Below are positions 43,939 through 53,352 of a stretch of 64,000 nt of DNA, piece after piece. Where the stretch lies: positions 1-64,000 of the forward strand of contig NZ_JAOEJU010000011.1 of NCBI RefSeq assembly GCF_025447595.1, in the 5' to 3' direction. The number at the start of each line of letters is the position of its first letter. The stretch's first letter is position 1. The stretch comes from Pseudomonas koreensis (GTDB lineage: Bacteria; Pseudomonadota; Gammaproteobacteria; Pseudomonadales; Pseudomonadaceae). The translations under genes and the position numbers were made by a program. The notes beneath the pieces were generated by a model, which did not search any database, had not been told where the DNA came from, and worked only from the letters and a program-made list of their open reading frames with translations.

Positions 43939-45396
43939 ATGCTGTACGACACCCTGATTCGCAACGCCTTGGTCATCGACGGCAGCAACAGCCCCGGTTA
44001 CGCCGCCGACGTGGCGATCCTCGATGGCCGAATCGCGCGCATCGGTGATTTGCACGAGGCCCGCGCCACCGATGAAACCGACGCCGCCGGCCGTGTGCTG
44101 GCGCCGGGTTTCATCGACGTGCACACCCACGACGACACCGTGGTGATCCGCCAGCCGCAAATGCTGCCCAAGCTCAGCCAGGGCGTGACCACGGTGATTG
44201 TCGGCAACTGCGGGATCAGTGCGGCGCCGGTCAGTTTGCGCGGCGATCCACCGGATCCGATGAACCTGCTCGGCTCGGCGGCGGCGTTCGTCTATCCGCG
44301 CTTTAGCGATTATCGGGCGGCGGTCGAGGCGGCCAACACCACGCTGAACGTCGCGGCACTGGTCGGGCACACGGCGCTGCGCAGCAATCATCTTGATGAT
44401 CTGTTTCGCACCGCCACCGACGATGAAATCAGCGCGATGCGCGAGCAGTTGCGTGAAAGCCTGGAGGCGGGCGCCCTCGGTTTATCCACAGGGCTGGCGT
44501 ATGCGAGCGCGTTCTCGGCTTCCACCGATGAAGTCATGCAACTGACCGAAGAACTGAATGCCTTCGGTGCGGTGTACACCACGCACCTGCGCAGTGAATT
44601 CGAACCGGTGCTGGAGGCGATGGATGAGGCCTTCCGTATCGGACGCCACGCACAATCGCCGGTGATCATTTCCCACCTCAAATGTGCTGGCGCCGGTAAC
44701 TGGGGCCGCAGTCTGCAGTTGCTTGCCTCGCTGGAAGAGGCGGCGAAAACTCACCCGGTCGGCTGCGATTGCTATCCGTATGCGGCGAGTTCTTCGACGC
44801 TGGATCTGAAACAGGTCACCGACGCCCACCGCATCACCATCACCTGGTCGACGCCGCATCCGGAAATGGGCGGTCGCGACCTGATGGACATCGCTGCCGA
44901 ATGGAACCTGTCGTTGCTCGACGCCGCCAAGCGTCTGCAACCGGCGGGTGCGGTGTACTACGGGATGGACGAGAACGACGTGCGCCGGATCCTTGCTCAT
45001 CCGCTGTCGATGGTCGGTTCCGATGGCCTGCCGGAAGACCCGTTCCCGCACCCGCGTCTGTGGGGCGCTTTCCCTCGGGTGCTCGGACATTTCAGTCGCG
45101 ATGTCGGGCTGTTTCCGCTGCACACCGCCGTGCACAAGATGACCGGTCTGTCGGCCGCGCGTTTCGGCCTGAAGGAACGGGGCGAGATTCGTGAAGGACA
45201 CTGGGCGGATCTGGTGTTGTTCGACCCGGCGACCGTGCGTGACGTGGCGGATTTCAACGACCCACAACGTGCCGCGCAAGGTATCGACGGTGTGTGGATC
45301 AATGGCGTGTTGAGTTACCGCGACGGTCAGGCCAACGGCCAGAGACCCGGGCGGTTTCTGGCGCGCCAGGGCGATCTGCGCGACGGCTTTCGTTGA
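43939..45396 (+). CDS. D-aminoacylase (N-acyl-D-amino-acid deacylase)
   Basis: Zinc amidohydrolase removing the acyl group from N-acyl-D-amino acids. The 485-residue product has the metal motif GFIDVHTHDD, the cysteine ligand in VGNCGIS, further ligands in THLRSE and ISHLKCAG, and the catalytic aspartate in SDGLPEDPFPHPR. All match the D-aminoacylase subfamily. The ATG at 43939 starts one base after the RpiR stop. With the GntP-like permease it forms an uptake-and-deacylation unit. Confidence 0.93.
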   Translation: MLYDTLIRNALVIDGSNSPGYAADVAILDGRIARIGDLHEARATDETDAAGRVLAPGFIDVHTHDDTVVIRQPQMLPKLSQGVTTVIVGNCGISAAPVSLRGDPPDPMNLLGSAAAFVYPRFSDYRAAVEAANTTLNVAALVGHTALRSNHLDDLFRTATDDEISAMREQLRESLEAGALGLSTGLAYASAFSASTDEVMQLTEELNAFGAVYTTHLRSEFEPVLEAMDEAFRIGRHAQSPVIISHLKCAGAGNWGRSLQLLASLEEAAKTHPVGCDCYPYAASSSTLDLKQVTDAHRITITWSTPHPEMGGRDLMDIAAEWNLSLLDAAKRLQPAGAVYYGMDENDVRRILAHPLSMVGSDGLPEDPFPHPRLWGAFPRVLGHFSRDVGLFPLHTAVHKMTGLSAARFGLKERGEIREGHWADLVLFDPATVRDVADFNDPQRAAQGIDGVWINGVLSYRDGQANGQRPGRFLARQGDLRDGFR

Positions 45397-45513
45397 ATTT
45401 TGCTGACTGTGTCACGGTGATGGCACATTGCAATTAAAGAAAGCCATCACCAAGCCGAATTGCTGACATCCACCCCGGCTACACTCTGGGGCCAATCAGT
45501 CAGGGAGCAACCC

Positions 45514-45882
45514 ATGAGCTTCGGCAAAACCACCCCGATCCTGCGGATTTTCGATGAAGCCAAGGCCGTGGAATTCTACGTCGATTTCCTCGGCTTCAAG
45601 ATCGATTGGCAGCATCGTTTCGAACCCGGTTTCCCGTTGTACCTGCAGGTTTCGCGCGGCGAATGTGTGCTGCATTTGTCCGAACACCACGGCGATGCAA
45701 CACCGGGTTCGGCCCTGCGGATCGAGACCGATGAGTTGGAGGCGTTCCAGCAGCAGTTGGTCGCCAAGAACTACAAGTTCTCGCACCCGGGCATCCAGGC
45801 CATGCCGTGGGGCAGCCAGGACATGACCATCGCCGATCCGTTCGGCAATCGCCTGGTGTTCACCAACGCGATCAGCCTCTAA
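45514..45882 (+). CDS. glyoxalase/bleomycin-resistance fold protein
   Basis: A 122-residue vicinal-oxygen-chelate protein. It shows the paired beta-alpha-beta-beta-beta modules: LRIFDEAKAVEFYVDFLGFK in the first half, YLQVSRGECVLHLSEHHG, then the C-terminal GSQDMTIADPFGNRLVFTNA. The C-terminal glutamate ligand usual in metal VOC enzymes is replaced by the VFTNA end, so it may act as a binding protein of the bleomycin-resistance type. The ATG at 45514 follows AGGGAGC. It is convergent with the AraC gene and overlaps it by 4 nt. Confidence 0.85.
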   Translation: MSFGKTTPILRIFDEAKAVEFYVDFLGFKIDWQHRFEPGFPLYLQVSRGECVLHLSEHHGDATPGSALRIETDELEAFQQQLVAKNYKFSHPGIQAMPWGSQDMTIADPFGNRLVFTNAISL

Positions 45883-46907
45883 CTGTCGTTCGCTACCCGG
45901 TGAGTCTGCCGAAACTCGCCGGGCGGCATGCCACGTCGGCTCTTGAACGTGCGGTGAAACGAACGCGGTTCGGTGAAGCCCAGATACTGGGCGATGTCCT
46001 GAATCGGCAAGGTGCTGTTGAGCAGATAATGCTCGGCCAGTTCCTGGCGCAGCTCATCGAGAATCTGCTGATACGAGGTGCCGGCCTGATGCAACTGGCG
46101 TTGCAGCGTGCGCACGGACACAGCGAGATGTTCGGCCACCTGTTCTTTGCGCGGCAGACCTTCCTTGAGCAACTGGCGCAGGATGCTCTTGACCCGCTGT
46201 TCCAGCGAGGCATCCTCCAGCGTCGCCATCAAACTCTGCGCGTGTTCTTCCAGGGTGCGCAGCAAATGCGCATCGGCCTGGCGCAACGGCAACTGCAAAT
46301 ACGGCAGCGGCACGATCAGCGCGGAATACGGCTGATCGAACAGCACCGGGCATTCGAAAAACGCTTCATATTGCGCCAGCGTCGTGTCCGGCGGGATCGA
46401 GTGTTCCAGCCACACGGCGGCCGGCGACAGTTGGGTGTCGGCAATCCAGCGTGCGTATTGCAGCCAGGAACCGAGCACGTTTTCCACCAGATGTCGGCGG
46501 ATCCGCGGGCGTTCAAAGCGGCAGCTCCAGATCAGGTGCACGTGGCTGTCGCGCACCTCGGCGCGGCTGACGCCCATATCGCCCACCAGTTTTTCGAACG
46601 GCATGATGCGGCTCATGGCGTCGCCCAGTGTCGCGCAGTTCATGGTGATGTAACCCAGCACGCTCCAGGAGTTGGGCAGCACGAAATTCGCGGCGTTGAG
46701 ACCGAACAACGGATCGCCCGAGTGTTCGCAAAAGTAATCGAGCAACCGCTCATGGGTTTCACCCGGCAGGCGCAGGCTGTTGTCGCTCAACTGCTGCGCC
46801 TGCAACCCGGCCGCCGCCAATGCAGGCTCGATGGCCAGGCCCAGATGTTCGGCATGACGCAGGTATTTGAGCAGAGGCGGAACGGAGGTGAAGCCGAGCG
46901 ATTGCAT
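45879..46907 (-). CDS. AraC family transcriptional regulator, probable regulator of the glycerolipid genes
   Basis: A 342-residue regulator with an N-terminal arabinose-binding-like (OruR/ArgR-type) domain and a C-terminal double HTH. The HTH sequences include AEHLAVSVRTLQRQLHQAGT and IQDIAQYLGFTEPRSFHRTF, the latter typical of this subfamily. The ATG at 46907 gives the normal N-terminus SLGFTSVPPLLKYL; the frame is open to 47090 through the promoter. It is divergent from the alkyl-DHAP-synthase-like gene, which starts 211 nt away, so control of that operon is likely. Confidence 0.9.
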   Translation of the reverse strand: MQSLGFTSVPPLLKYLRHAEHLGLAIEPALAAAGLQAQQLSDNSLRLPGETHERLLDYFCEHSGDPLFGLNAANFVLPNSWSVLGYITMNCATLGDAMSRIMPFEKLVGDMGVSRAEVRDSHVHLIWSCRFERPRIRRHLVENVLGSWLQYARWIADTQLSPAAVWLEHSIPPDTTLAQYEAFFECPVLFDQPYSALIVPLPYLQLPLRQADAHLLRTLEEHAQSLMATLEDASLEQRVKSILRQLLKEGLPRKEQVAEHLAVSVRTLQRQLHQAGTSYQQILDELRQELAEHYLLNSTLPIQDIAQYLGFTEPRSFHRTFKSRRGMPPGEFRQTHRVANDS

Positions 46908-47118
46908 GACCGAATTCCCTTGAACGAGGCCGCCACGGGCGGATGAGCGCCCTGAAAGGTAATTTGAATCCACGACTAAAGTAAATGGCTGACGCTTGCG
47001 CGACGTTTGACTCAATTGGCTACTCGAACTGGCCGGATGCGACCGTGACACTTTCGGCCGGCTGACTAGTATGAGGGCCTGAAATCTCACTGATCAGACT
47101 GCACAGAAGGACACACGC

Positions 47119-48714
47119 ATGCGACGCTGGAACGGCTGGGGAGATGCAACCACGGTGGTCGAACTGCCGGCCCAGGGCGCAAGTTTTCTCCATGAGCGAC
47201 TGGGGGAGGGACGCGCGCTGCCCGATGCGACACTCGAAGGGGCGCTGGCCCGGGTGCCGGTCTCGCGGCTGGCGGAACACGCGTTGTACAGCATCGATGC
47301 CCATGATCGTCTGCTGCATGCCCGGGGGCAGAGCCTGCCGGACTGGCTGGCATTGCGCGAGGGCGCGCTGGGCAATTATCCCGACGCCGTGGCGTTCCCG
47401 GAAACCACCGAACACATCCGCCAGTTGCTGGCGCTCGCCCAGGCGCAGGATCTGTGCCTGATTCCCTACGGCGGCGGTACATCCGTGGCCGGTCACATCA
47501 ATCCGCCGGACTCTGCGCGGCCGGTGGTGACGGTGTCCTTGGCGCGGATGAGCCGCCTGATCGACCTCGACGAACAGAGCCTGCTGGCGACTTTCGGCCC
47601 TGGCGCCAGTGGCCCGCAGGTGGAAAGTCAGTTGCGCGCCCGAGGCTACACGCTGGGGCATTTCCCGCAGTCGTGGGAGCTGTCGACGCTGGGCGGTTGG
47701 GTGGCCAGTCGTTCCAGTGGTCAACAATCGCTGCGCTATGGGCGGATCGAGCAACTGTTCGCTGGCGGAACCCTGGAAACCTTTGCCGGACCGCTACAGA
47801 TTCCAAACTTCCCGGCCTCGGCAGCCGGCCCTGATCTGCGCGAAGTGGTGCTGGGTTGCGAGGGGCGTTTCGGGATCATTTCCGAGGTCAAGGTGCGGGT
47901 CAGTGCGTTGCCGGCCGATGAACGTTTCTACGGTGTGTTTCTGCCCAGTTGGAGCAAGGCGCTGCAAGCCATTCAACAACTGGCTCAGGCGCGGGTGCCG
48001 CTGTCGATGCTGCGTCTGTCCAACGCGGTGGAGACCGAAACTCAACTGGCGCTGGCCGGCCATCCGCAACAGATCGCCTGGCTGGAAAAATACTTGAGCC
48101 TGCGTGGCGCGGGGCAGGGCAAGTGCCTGCTGACCTTCGGCGTAACCGGCAATCGCAAGCAGAATGCGCTGTCCCTGAGTCAGGCCCGTCAGCATCTGAA
48201 GGCATTCGGCGGTGTGTTCACCGGTACGCTGCTGGGCAAGAAATGGGCGCAGAACCGCTTCCGTTTTCCCTACCTGCGGGAGAACCTGTGGAACGCCGGT
48301 TACGTGGTCGACACCCTCGAAACCGCCACCGACTGGAGCAACGTCGACAACCTGCTCAGCCTGATCGAAAACAGCCTGCGGGATGCCTTGGCGGCGGAGG
48401 GTGAGCGCGTGCATGTATTCACCCATCTGTCCCACGTCTACGGCGAAGGCTCGAGTATCTACACCACTTACGTGTTTCGCCCGGCGGCGGACTATCCCGC
48501 GACGCTCGCTCGCTGGAAGGCCCTCAAGCACGCGGCCAGCCAGACCATCGTCGACAACCACGGCACCATCAGCCACCAGCACGGCGTGGGCAAGGATCAC
48601 GCGCCGTATCTGGCACGCGAGAAAGGCGCGCTGGCGATGGACACCTTGCAGGCGCTGAGCCGGCACTTCGACCCGGCCGGGCGCCTGAACCCCGGCACGC
48701 TGTTGCAGGAGTGA
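47119..48714 (+). CDS. FAD-binding oxidoreductase, alkyldihydroxyacetonephosphate synthase-like
   Basis: A 531-residue vanillyl-alcohol-oxidase-fold flavoprotein most like alkylglycerone-phosphate synthase (AGPS), which exchanges the acyl chain of acyl-DHAP for an alkyl chain. It shows the N-terminal RRWNGWGD, the FAD loop IPYGGGTSVAGH (about 115-126), SWELSTLGGWVASRSSGQQS with YGRIEQL, and the C-terminal SHQHGVGKDH (about 485-494). Eukaryotic AGPS has HHH here; the middle His is Gln (487) in this protein, so the chemistry may differ. It is first in an operon with a GlpD-like dehydrogenase and an FGGY kinase. A plain FAD dehydrogenase is the alternative. Confidence 0.85.
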   Translation: MRRWNGWGDATTVVELPAQGASFLHERLGEGRALPDATLEGALARVPVSRLAEHALYSIDAHDRLLHARGQSLPDWLALREGALGNYPDAVAFPETTEHIRQLLALAQAQDLCLIPYGGGTSVAGHINPPDSARPVVTVSLARMSRLIDLDEQSLLATFGPGASGPQVESQLRARGYTLGHFPQSWELSTLGGWVASRSSGQQSLRYGRIEQLFAGGTLETFAGPLQIPNFPASAAGPDLREVVLGCEGRFGIISEVKVRVSALPADERFYGVFLPSWSKALQAIQQLAQARVPLSMLRLSNAVETETQLALAGHPQQIAWLEKYLSLRGAGQGKCLLTFGVTGNRKQNALSLSQARQHLKAFGGVFTGTLLGKKWAQNRFRFPYLRENLWNAGYVVDTLETATDWSNVDNLLSLIENSLRDALAAEGERVHVFTHLSHVYGEGSSIYTTYVFRPAADYPATLARWKALKHAASQTIVDNHGTISHQHGVGKDHAPYLAREKGALAMDTLQALSRHFDPAGRLNPGTLLQE

Positions 48715-48719
48715 CTGCG

Positions 48720-50315
48720 ATGAGCGCGGACTGGAACGCCGAATGGCGCCAGCAAGTCCTGCCGACGCTGGCGGCTGAAACCTGGGATCTGATCGTCATC
48801 GGCGGCGGCATCAGCGGTGCCGGCATCCTGCGTGAAGCCGCGCGCCGTGGCTGGCGTTGCCTGCTGCTGGAGCAGCGTGATTTCGCCTGGGGCACGTCCA
48901 GTCGGTCGTCGAAAATGGTCCATGGCGGTTTGCGCTACATCGCCAAGGGCCAGTGGCGCCTGACCCGGGATTCGGTGCGCGAACGCCAGCGTCTGCTCGA
49001 CGAGGCACCGGGGCTGGTGGAGCCGATGAGTTTCATGATGCCGCACTATCGCGGCGGTTTTCCCGGGCCGCGAGTGTTGGGTGGTCTGTTGTCGATCTAT
49101 GACGCATTGGCCGGGCGCCGAGATCATCGTTTCCATGACGCGCAGCAACTGCGATATCTGGCGCCGGGCGTGAAAGAACATGACCTGCTGGGTGGCACCT
49201 GTTTTATCGATGCGCTGACCGATGACGCGCGGCTGGTGATGCGCGTGTTGAGCGAAGCGCGGGCCGATGGTGCGGTGGTGCTCAACGGTGTACGCGTCGA
49301 ACATCTGCTGCGTGAAAACGGGCGGGTGTGCGGGGTTCAGGTCGAGGACTGCGAGGCCGGCGCCTCACTGCAATTGCGTTGTGGTGTGCTGGCGGTGGCC
49401 ACCGGTGCCTGGGCCGAACGCCTGCGTCCATCTGAGGCGCCCCGCCAGTTGCGTCCGTTGCGCGGCAGTCATTTGCTGCTGCCGGGCTGGCGCTTGCCGG
49501 TGGCGCAGGCGTTCACGTTTCTGCATGAGCGGGATCGGCGTCCGGTGTTCGTTTTCCCGTGGGAAGGTGCGACGGTGGTCGGCACTACCGACCTCGATCA
49601 CCGCGAGAATCTGGACCAGAGTGCGAGCATCAGTGCGGAAGAACTCGACTACCTGCTGGCCGCCTGCCGACAGCAGTTTCCCGGCGCTGAAGTGACAACC
49701 GCCGACGTGCTTTCAACCTGGTCCGGCGTGCGTCCGGTAGTAGGCAGCGCGGCGGGTGAGCATCAAGACAAGCCGTCGAACGAAACCCGTGAACATGTGC
49801 TGTGGCAGGAGCCGGGTTGCGTCACCCTGGCCGGCGGCAAACTCACGACGTTCCGCCCGCAAGCCATCGAAGTGCTCAAGGCCTGCGCCGACATGCTCGG
49901 CCGTTCTTTCGAAGACGATGCCGTGCCGGTATTTGCCGCCGTGCCGCCACTGGCGATCCCGGATCTCAGCCCCGGTCAGTGGCGACGCCTGGCCGGGAGA
50001 CATGGCCGAGACCTGCCGAGGCTTGCGCAACTGCTCACTGAACTGGGCCACGACACCGTCGGCGCCACCGACACCTTATGGGCCGAACTGGCCTTCGCCT
50101 GCGAAGCGGAAATGGTCCTGCACCTGGATGACCTGCTGCTGCGCCGAACCCGTCTCGGCTTGTTGCTGCCCCGTGGCGGCGCGGAGTATTTCCCGGCCAT
50201 TCGCCGACTCTGCCAACCACGGCTGGGCTGGGACGACGAACACTGGCAACAGGAACAGCAACGCTATCAGGCGTTATGGCAACGCCATCACGGCCTGCCG
50301 GAAATCGCGCAGTGA
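48720..50315 (+). CDS. glycerol-3-phosphate dehydrogenase (GlpD)-like FAD protein
   Basis: A 531-residue flavoprotein of the GlpD/GlpA family, oxidising glycerol-3-phosphate or a substituted form to the DHAP level with electrons to quinone. The FAD motif is VIGGGISGAGILREAARRG (about 26-44); the GlpD signature GTSSRSSKMVHGGLRYI follows, and GVRPVVG plus LAGGKLTTFRPQA lie near the C-terminal part. The ATG at 48720 has AGGAG upstream; a GTG three codons earlier is possible. It lies between the AGPS-like and kinase genes. Because the operon also has an AGPS homologue, the substrate may be alkyl-glycerol-phosphate. Confidence 0.88.
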   Translation: MSADWNAEWRQQVLPTLAAETWDLIVIGGGISGAGILREAARRGWRCLLLEQRDFAWGTSSRSSKMVHGGLRYIAKGQWRLTRDSVRERQRLLDEAPGLVEPMSFMMPHYRGGFPGPRVLGGLLSIYDALAGRRDHRFHDAQQLRYLAPGVKEHDLLGGTCFIDALTDDARLVMRVLSEARADGAVVLNGVRVEHLLRENGRVCGVQVEDCEAGASLQLRCGVLAVATGAWAERLRPSEAPRQLRPLRGSHLLLPGWRLPVAQAFTFLHERDRRPVFVFPWEGATVVGTTDLDHRENLDQSASISAEELDYLLAACRQQFPGAEVTTADVLSTWSGVRPVVGSAAGEHQDKPSNETREHVLWQEPGCVTLAGGKLTTFRPQAIEVLKACADMLGRSFEDDAVPVFAAVPPLAIPDLSPGQWRRLAGRHGRDLPRLAQLLTELGHDTVGATDTLWAELAFACEAEMVLHLDDLLLRRTRLGLLLPRGGAEYFPAIRRLCQPRLGWDDEHWQQEQQRYQALWQRHHGLPEIAQ

Positions 50316-50335
50316 TGCCCTTCGAAGAGAGCTCC

Positions 50336-51904
50336 ATGGACAACCACCCGAACAAGCGTTACCTGCTGGCCATCGACAATGGCACCCAGAGCGTGCGCGC
50401 GCTGCTCTTCGATTTGCAGGGCAATCTGCTCGGCAAGGGCAAGGTTGAATTGCAGGCTTATTACTCGACGCAACCGGGCTGGGCCGAACAAGATCCGGAA
50501 TATTACTGGGCGAAACTGGGCGAAGCCTGCCAGCAGGTGTGGGCGCAAACCGGCATCGATCGCTCGCAGATTGCCGGGGTTTCTCTCACGACCCAGCGTG
50601 GCACGGTGATCAATGTCGACGCTCAGGGCAAACCGTTGCGCCCGGCGATTCTCTGGCTCGATCAGCGCCAGAGCGAAGTCGAAGGCGGGATCAAGGGGCC
50701 GTGGGGCTGGCTGTTCAAACTGGCCGGCGCGCAGGCCACCGTGGATTACTTTCGCGCCCAGGCCGAGGCCAACTGGATTGCTCGCCATCAACCTGACGTG
50801 TGGGCGGCGACCGACAAGTTTCTGTTGCTCTCTGGATTTCTCACGCATCGGCTGTGCGGGCGCTTTGTCGACTCGGTGGGTTGTTGCGTCGGTTACCTGC
50901 CATTCGACTTCAAACGCCTGCGCTGGGCCGCAACCCGTGACTGGAAATGGCAGGCGCTGGCGGTGCGTCCCGAGCAACTGCCGACCTTGCACAAACCCGG
51001 TGAAACCCTCGGCCATATCAGCGCCGAAGCCAGTCGTCACACCGGCATTCCCAAAGGCGTGCCGCTGATTGCTGCGGGGGCCGACAAGGCCTGTGAAGTG
51101 CTCGGCTCCGGCGTCGTCGACTCGGGCACGGTGTGCCTGTCTTACGGCACCACGGCGACGATCACCAGCACCCGTTCGCGCTATCTGGAAATCGTCCCGC
51201 TGATTCCGCCGTACCCGTCGGCGGTGCCGGATCAGTACAACTGCGAGGTGATGATTTATCGCGGTTACTGGATGGTCAGCTGGTTCAAGAACGAGTTCGG
51301 CCTGCGGGAAATGCAGCAGGCCAAAGAGCAGGGTATCGAGCCCGAGCAACTGTTCGATGCGCTGGTCGATGCGGTGCCGCCGGGCTCGATGGGGTTGATG
51401 CTGCAACCGTATTGGTCGCCCGGTATTCGCGAACCGGGCGTGGAAGCCAAAGGCGCAATGATCGGCTTCGGCGACGTGCACACCCGCGCGCACATTTACC
51501 GGGCAATTCTCGAAGGCTTGGCGTATGCCTTGCGCCAAGGCATGGAGAAAATCGAGAAGCGCTCGAAGATCTCCGTCACCCGTTTGCGAGTCGCTGGCGG
51601 TGGCTCGCAAAGTGATGCGGCGATGCAACTCACGGCGAACATTTTCGGCCTGCCGGCGGAGCGTCCGCACGTCTATGAAGCGTCCGGTCTGGGCGCGGCG
51701 ATTTGCTGCGCGGTGGGGCTGGGGCTGCACGCGGATTTCCCCACGGCGATAGCGGCGATGACCCGGGTCGGTGCTGTGTTTCAGCCGCAACCCGAGGCGC
51801 AACAGGTCTATGAGCGCCTGTACAAGGACGTCTATCTGCGCATGTATCGACAGCTCAAACCGTTGTACCAGAGCATCCGCAAGATCACCGGTTACCCGGC
51901 CTGA
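50336..51904 (+). CDS. FGGY-family carbohydrate kinase (glycerol kinase-like)
   Basis: A 522-residue ATP-dependent sugar/polyol kinase. The N-terminal phosphate loop is LLAIDNGTQSVRALLFD (10-26), with GVSLTTQRGTVINVD, and the C-terminal FGGY region contains LRVAGGGSQSDAAMQLTANI and EASGLGAAICCAVGLG. The catalytic Asp is expected in ADKACEVLGSG. It differs from GlpK around residues 115-150, suggesting a different polyol. The third gene of the operon, it likely phosphorylates glycerol or an O-alkylglycerol before the GlpD-like step. The ATG at 50336 is 20 nt after the preceding stop. Confidence 0.88.
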   Translation: MDNHPNKRYLLAIDNGTQSVRALLFDLQGNLLGKGKVELQAYYSTQPGWAEQDPEYYWAKLGEACQQVWAQTGIDRSQIAGVSLTTQRGTVINVDAQGKPLRPAILWLDQRQSEVEGGIKGPWGWLFKLAGAQATVDYFRAQAEANWIARHQPDVWAATDKFLLLSGFLTHRLCGRFVDSVGCCVGYLPFDFKRLRWAATRDWKWQALAVRPEQLPTLHKPGETLGHISAEASRHTGIPKGVPLIAAGADKACEVLGSGVVDSGTVCLSYGTTATITSTRSRYLEIVPLIPPYPSAVPDQYNCEVMIYRGYWMVSWFKNEFGLREMQQAKEQGIEPEQLFDALVDAVPPGSMGLMLQPYWSPGIREPGVEAKGAMIGFGDVHTRAHIYRAILEGLAYALRQGMEKIEKRSKISVTRLRVAGGGSQSDAAMQLTANIFGLPAERPHVYEASGLGAAICCAVGLGLHADFPTAIAAMTRVGAVFQPQPEAQQVYERLYKDVYLRMYRQLKPLYQSIRKITGYPA

Positions 51905-52020
51905 ACGAATAGCGCACGTGGCGCTATCGGAGAACTTTTCTGGTGAGATCGGACAGTGTCAGGGGCGGGGTCGATTGTTAGGCTCGATCCCCACGGCACA
52001 CATAACAAGAACCAGAAGCA

Positions 52021-53307
52021 ATGAAGCTGATCTCCCTCCTGCTGCTTTGCGCAATAGCCCCGACGGCGTGGGGCTGGTCGAATCATACGGTGGGCAGCTA
52101 CCTGGCGTTGCAGGACCTGCCGGCGTTGCGCGATGCGTCGCCCGTCGAAGTCGAACCGCTGGAGCAGTTTCTCTCCGAGCAATACCCGGCCATCGTCGCG
52201 TTGCTCGACGAGCAGGAGCGCTTCGCTCGCGAACATTTCAACCAGTACCCGCCGCGCCCCGACAACCTCAAGTTGCCCGCTGTGCCGAGCGACAATCTGC
52301 GCCACGACTTCCTCACCGCGCTGCGGATCAATCCGCAGATTTATCTGGCGATGGTCATCCAGCCGTTGCCGGGCAAGGACCTGCACGAGCGCGAGCATCT
52401 GCAGGCCGATCAGGTGATGGTCGAGCAGACACTTTCGCCGTGGAATCGCCAGCGTTTCATTCGCGTGGCCGATCACGAAAAAGTCGCGCCCCTGGCCGTG
52501 CTGGCGAGCGCCGCCGACGAGCCGGATTACGGCCACGACATCAATCTGTTCAGCGACAACCCCGGCGAAGTCGCCGCGCTGTATGGCTTCGGCCCGCAGC
52601 CGTTTGGCGATGCGCGATTCCAGTACAGTTCCCAGGCGCCGTTCCACATGGGCTTCTTCCATGAGAGCCCGGTGGTGTATGCGGCCGCCGGATTCCTCGA
52701 ACGCAGTTGGCCAGACTGGCGCGCGTATCAATACATGGGGCTGGCGCGACTGGCGTTTGCCAGTGGTCACTCTTATTGGGGTTATCGCTTTCTCGGCTGG
52801 GGCCTGCACCACGTTCAGGACCTGACTCAGCCGTATCACGCCAAGCCATTGCCGGGCGTCGAATTGCCGAGCCTTCTGCTGCTGGAGGGCAAGGCGCTGG
52901 CCGGTTTTGCGGATGACAAACAGGCGTCCATCGAACGGGTCGCGACCCGCCACATGGAAGTCGAGAAATACCAGTCGACCTGGCTGCGCCGCGTGCTGCG
53001 CGCCGGTCAGCCGCATCCGATGCTCGACGCTTACGCCGATGCCGCCGGGGACGCGCATTACCCGTCGTACTCCGTGGACTACCTGCGCGAAGTGGTGAGT
53101 GCCGAGTCGGTCGACGACTCCGCGGCCTTCGATGAGGCCATCGGCCAGTGGCTGGAAACGGCACCGGTCACCAGTGATTTCAGCGCGGGCAATCAGTTGC
53201 AGCGCGAGACCTTCGAGCATCCGCAACTCAATCAGCAACTGCTCAGGCTGCTCGGCCATTTCGGCGCCCACAGCCGGATTTATGTCAGCGCGGGGCTGGC
53301 GCCATAA
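52021..53307 (+). CDS. secreted zinc-dependent phospholipase C / S1-P1 nuclease-fold protein
   Basis: A 428-residue exported protein. The signal peptide KLISLLLLCAIAPTAWG is followed by mature WSNH, recalling zinc phospholipases C whose N-terminal Trp is a metal ligand. Further histidine motifs are HDINLFSDN and GWGLHHVQDLTQPYHAK (about 259-275), the latter matching the H-x3-D ligand helix of the family. It is larger than Bacillus PLC (about 245 mature residues). It may cleave phospholipid headgroups in the periplasm or medium. Its place after the glycerolipid operon supports a lipid substrate. Activity is inferred. Confidence 0.75.
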   Translation: MKLISLLLLCAIAPTAWGWSNHTVGSYLALQDLPALRDASPVEVEPLEQFLSEQYPAIVALLDEQERFAREHFNQYPPRPDNLKLPAVPSDNLRHDFLTALRINPQIYLAMVIQPLPGKDLHEREHLQADQVMVEQTLSPWNRQRFIRVADHEKVAPLAVLASAADEPDYGHDINLFSDNPGEVAALYGFGPQPFGDARFQYSSQAPFHMGFFHESPVVYAAAGFLERSWPDWRAYQYMGLARLAFASGHSYWGYRFLGWGLHHVQDLTQPYHAKPLPGVELPSLLLLEGKALAGFADDKQASIERVATRHMEVEKYQSTWLRRVLRAGQPHPMLDAYADAAGDAHYPSYSVDYLREVVSAESVDDSAAFDEAIGQWLETAPVTSDFSAGNQLQRETFEHPQLNQQLLRLLGHFGAHSRIYVSAGLAP

Positions 53308-53352
53308 GCATCGCGGCAACACACAACAATAAGAACAGGGAAGGAGGAATAG

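Noticed and set aside
51909..51927. ATAGCGC/GCGCTAT hairpin after the FGGY kinase as a terminator
   Set aside because: The stem is only 7 bp and no U-tract follows, so I did not list it as a terminator.
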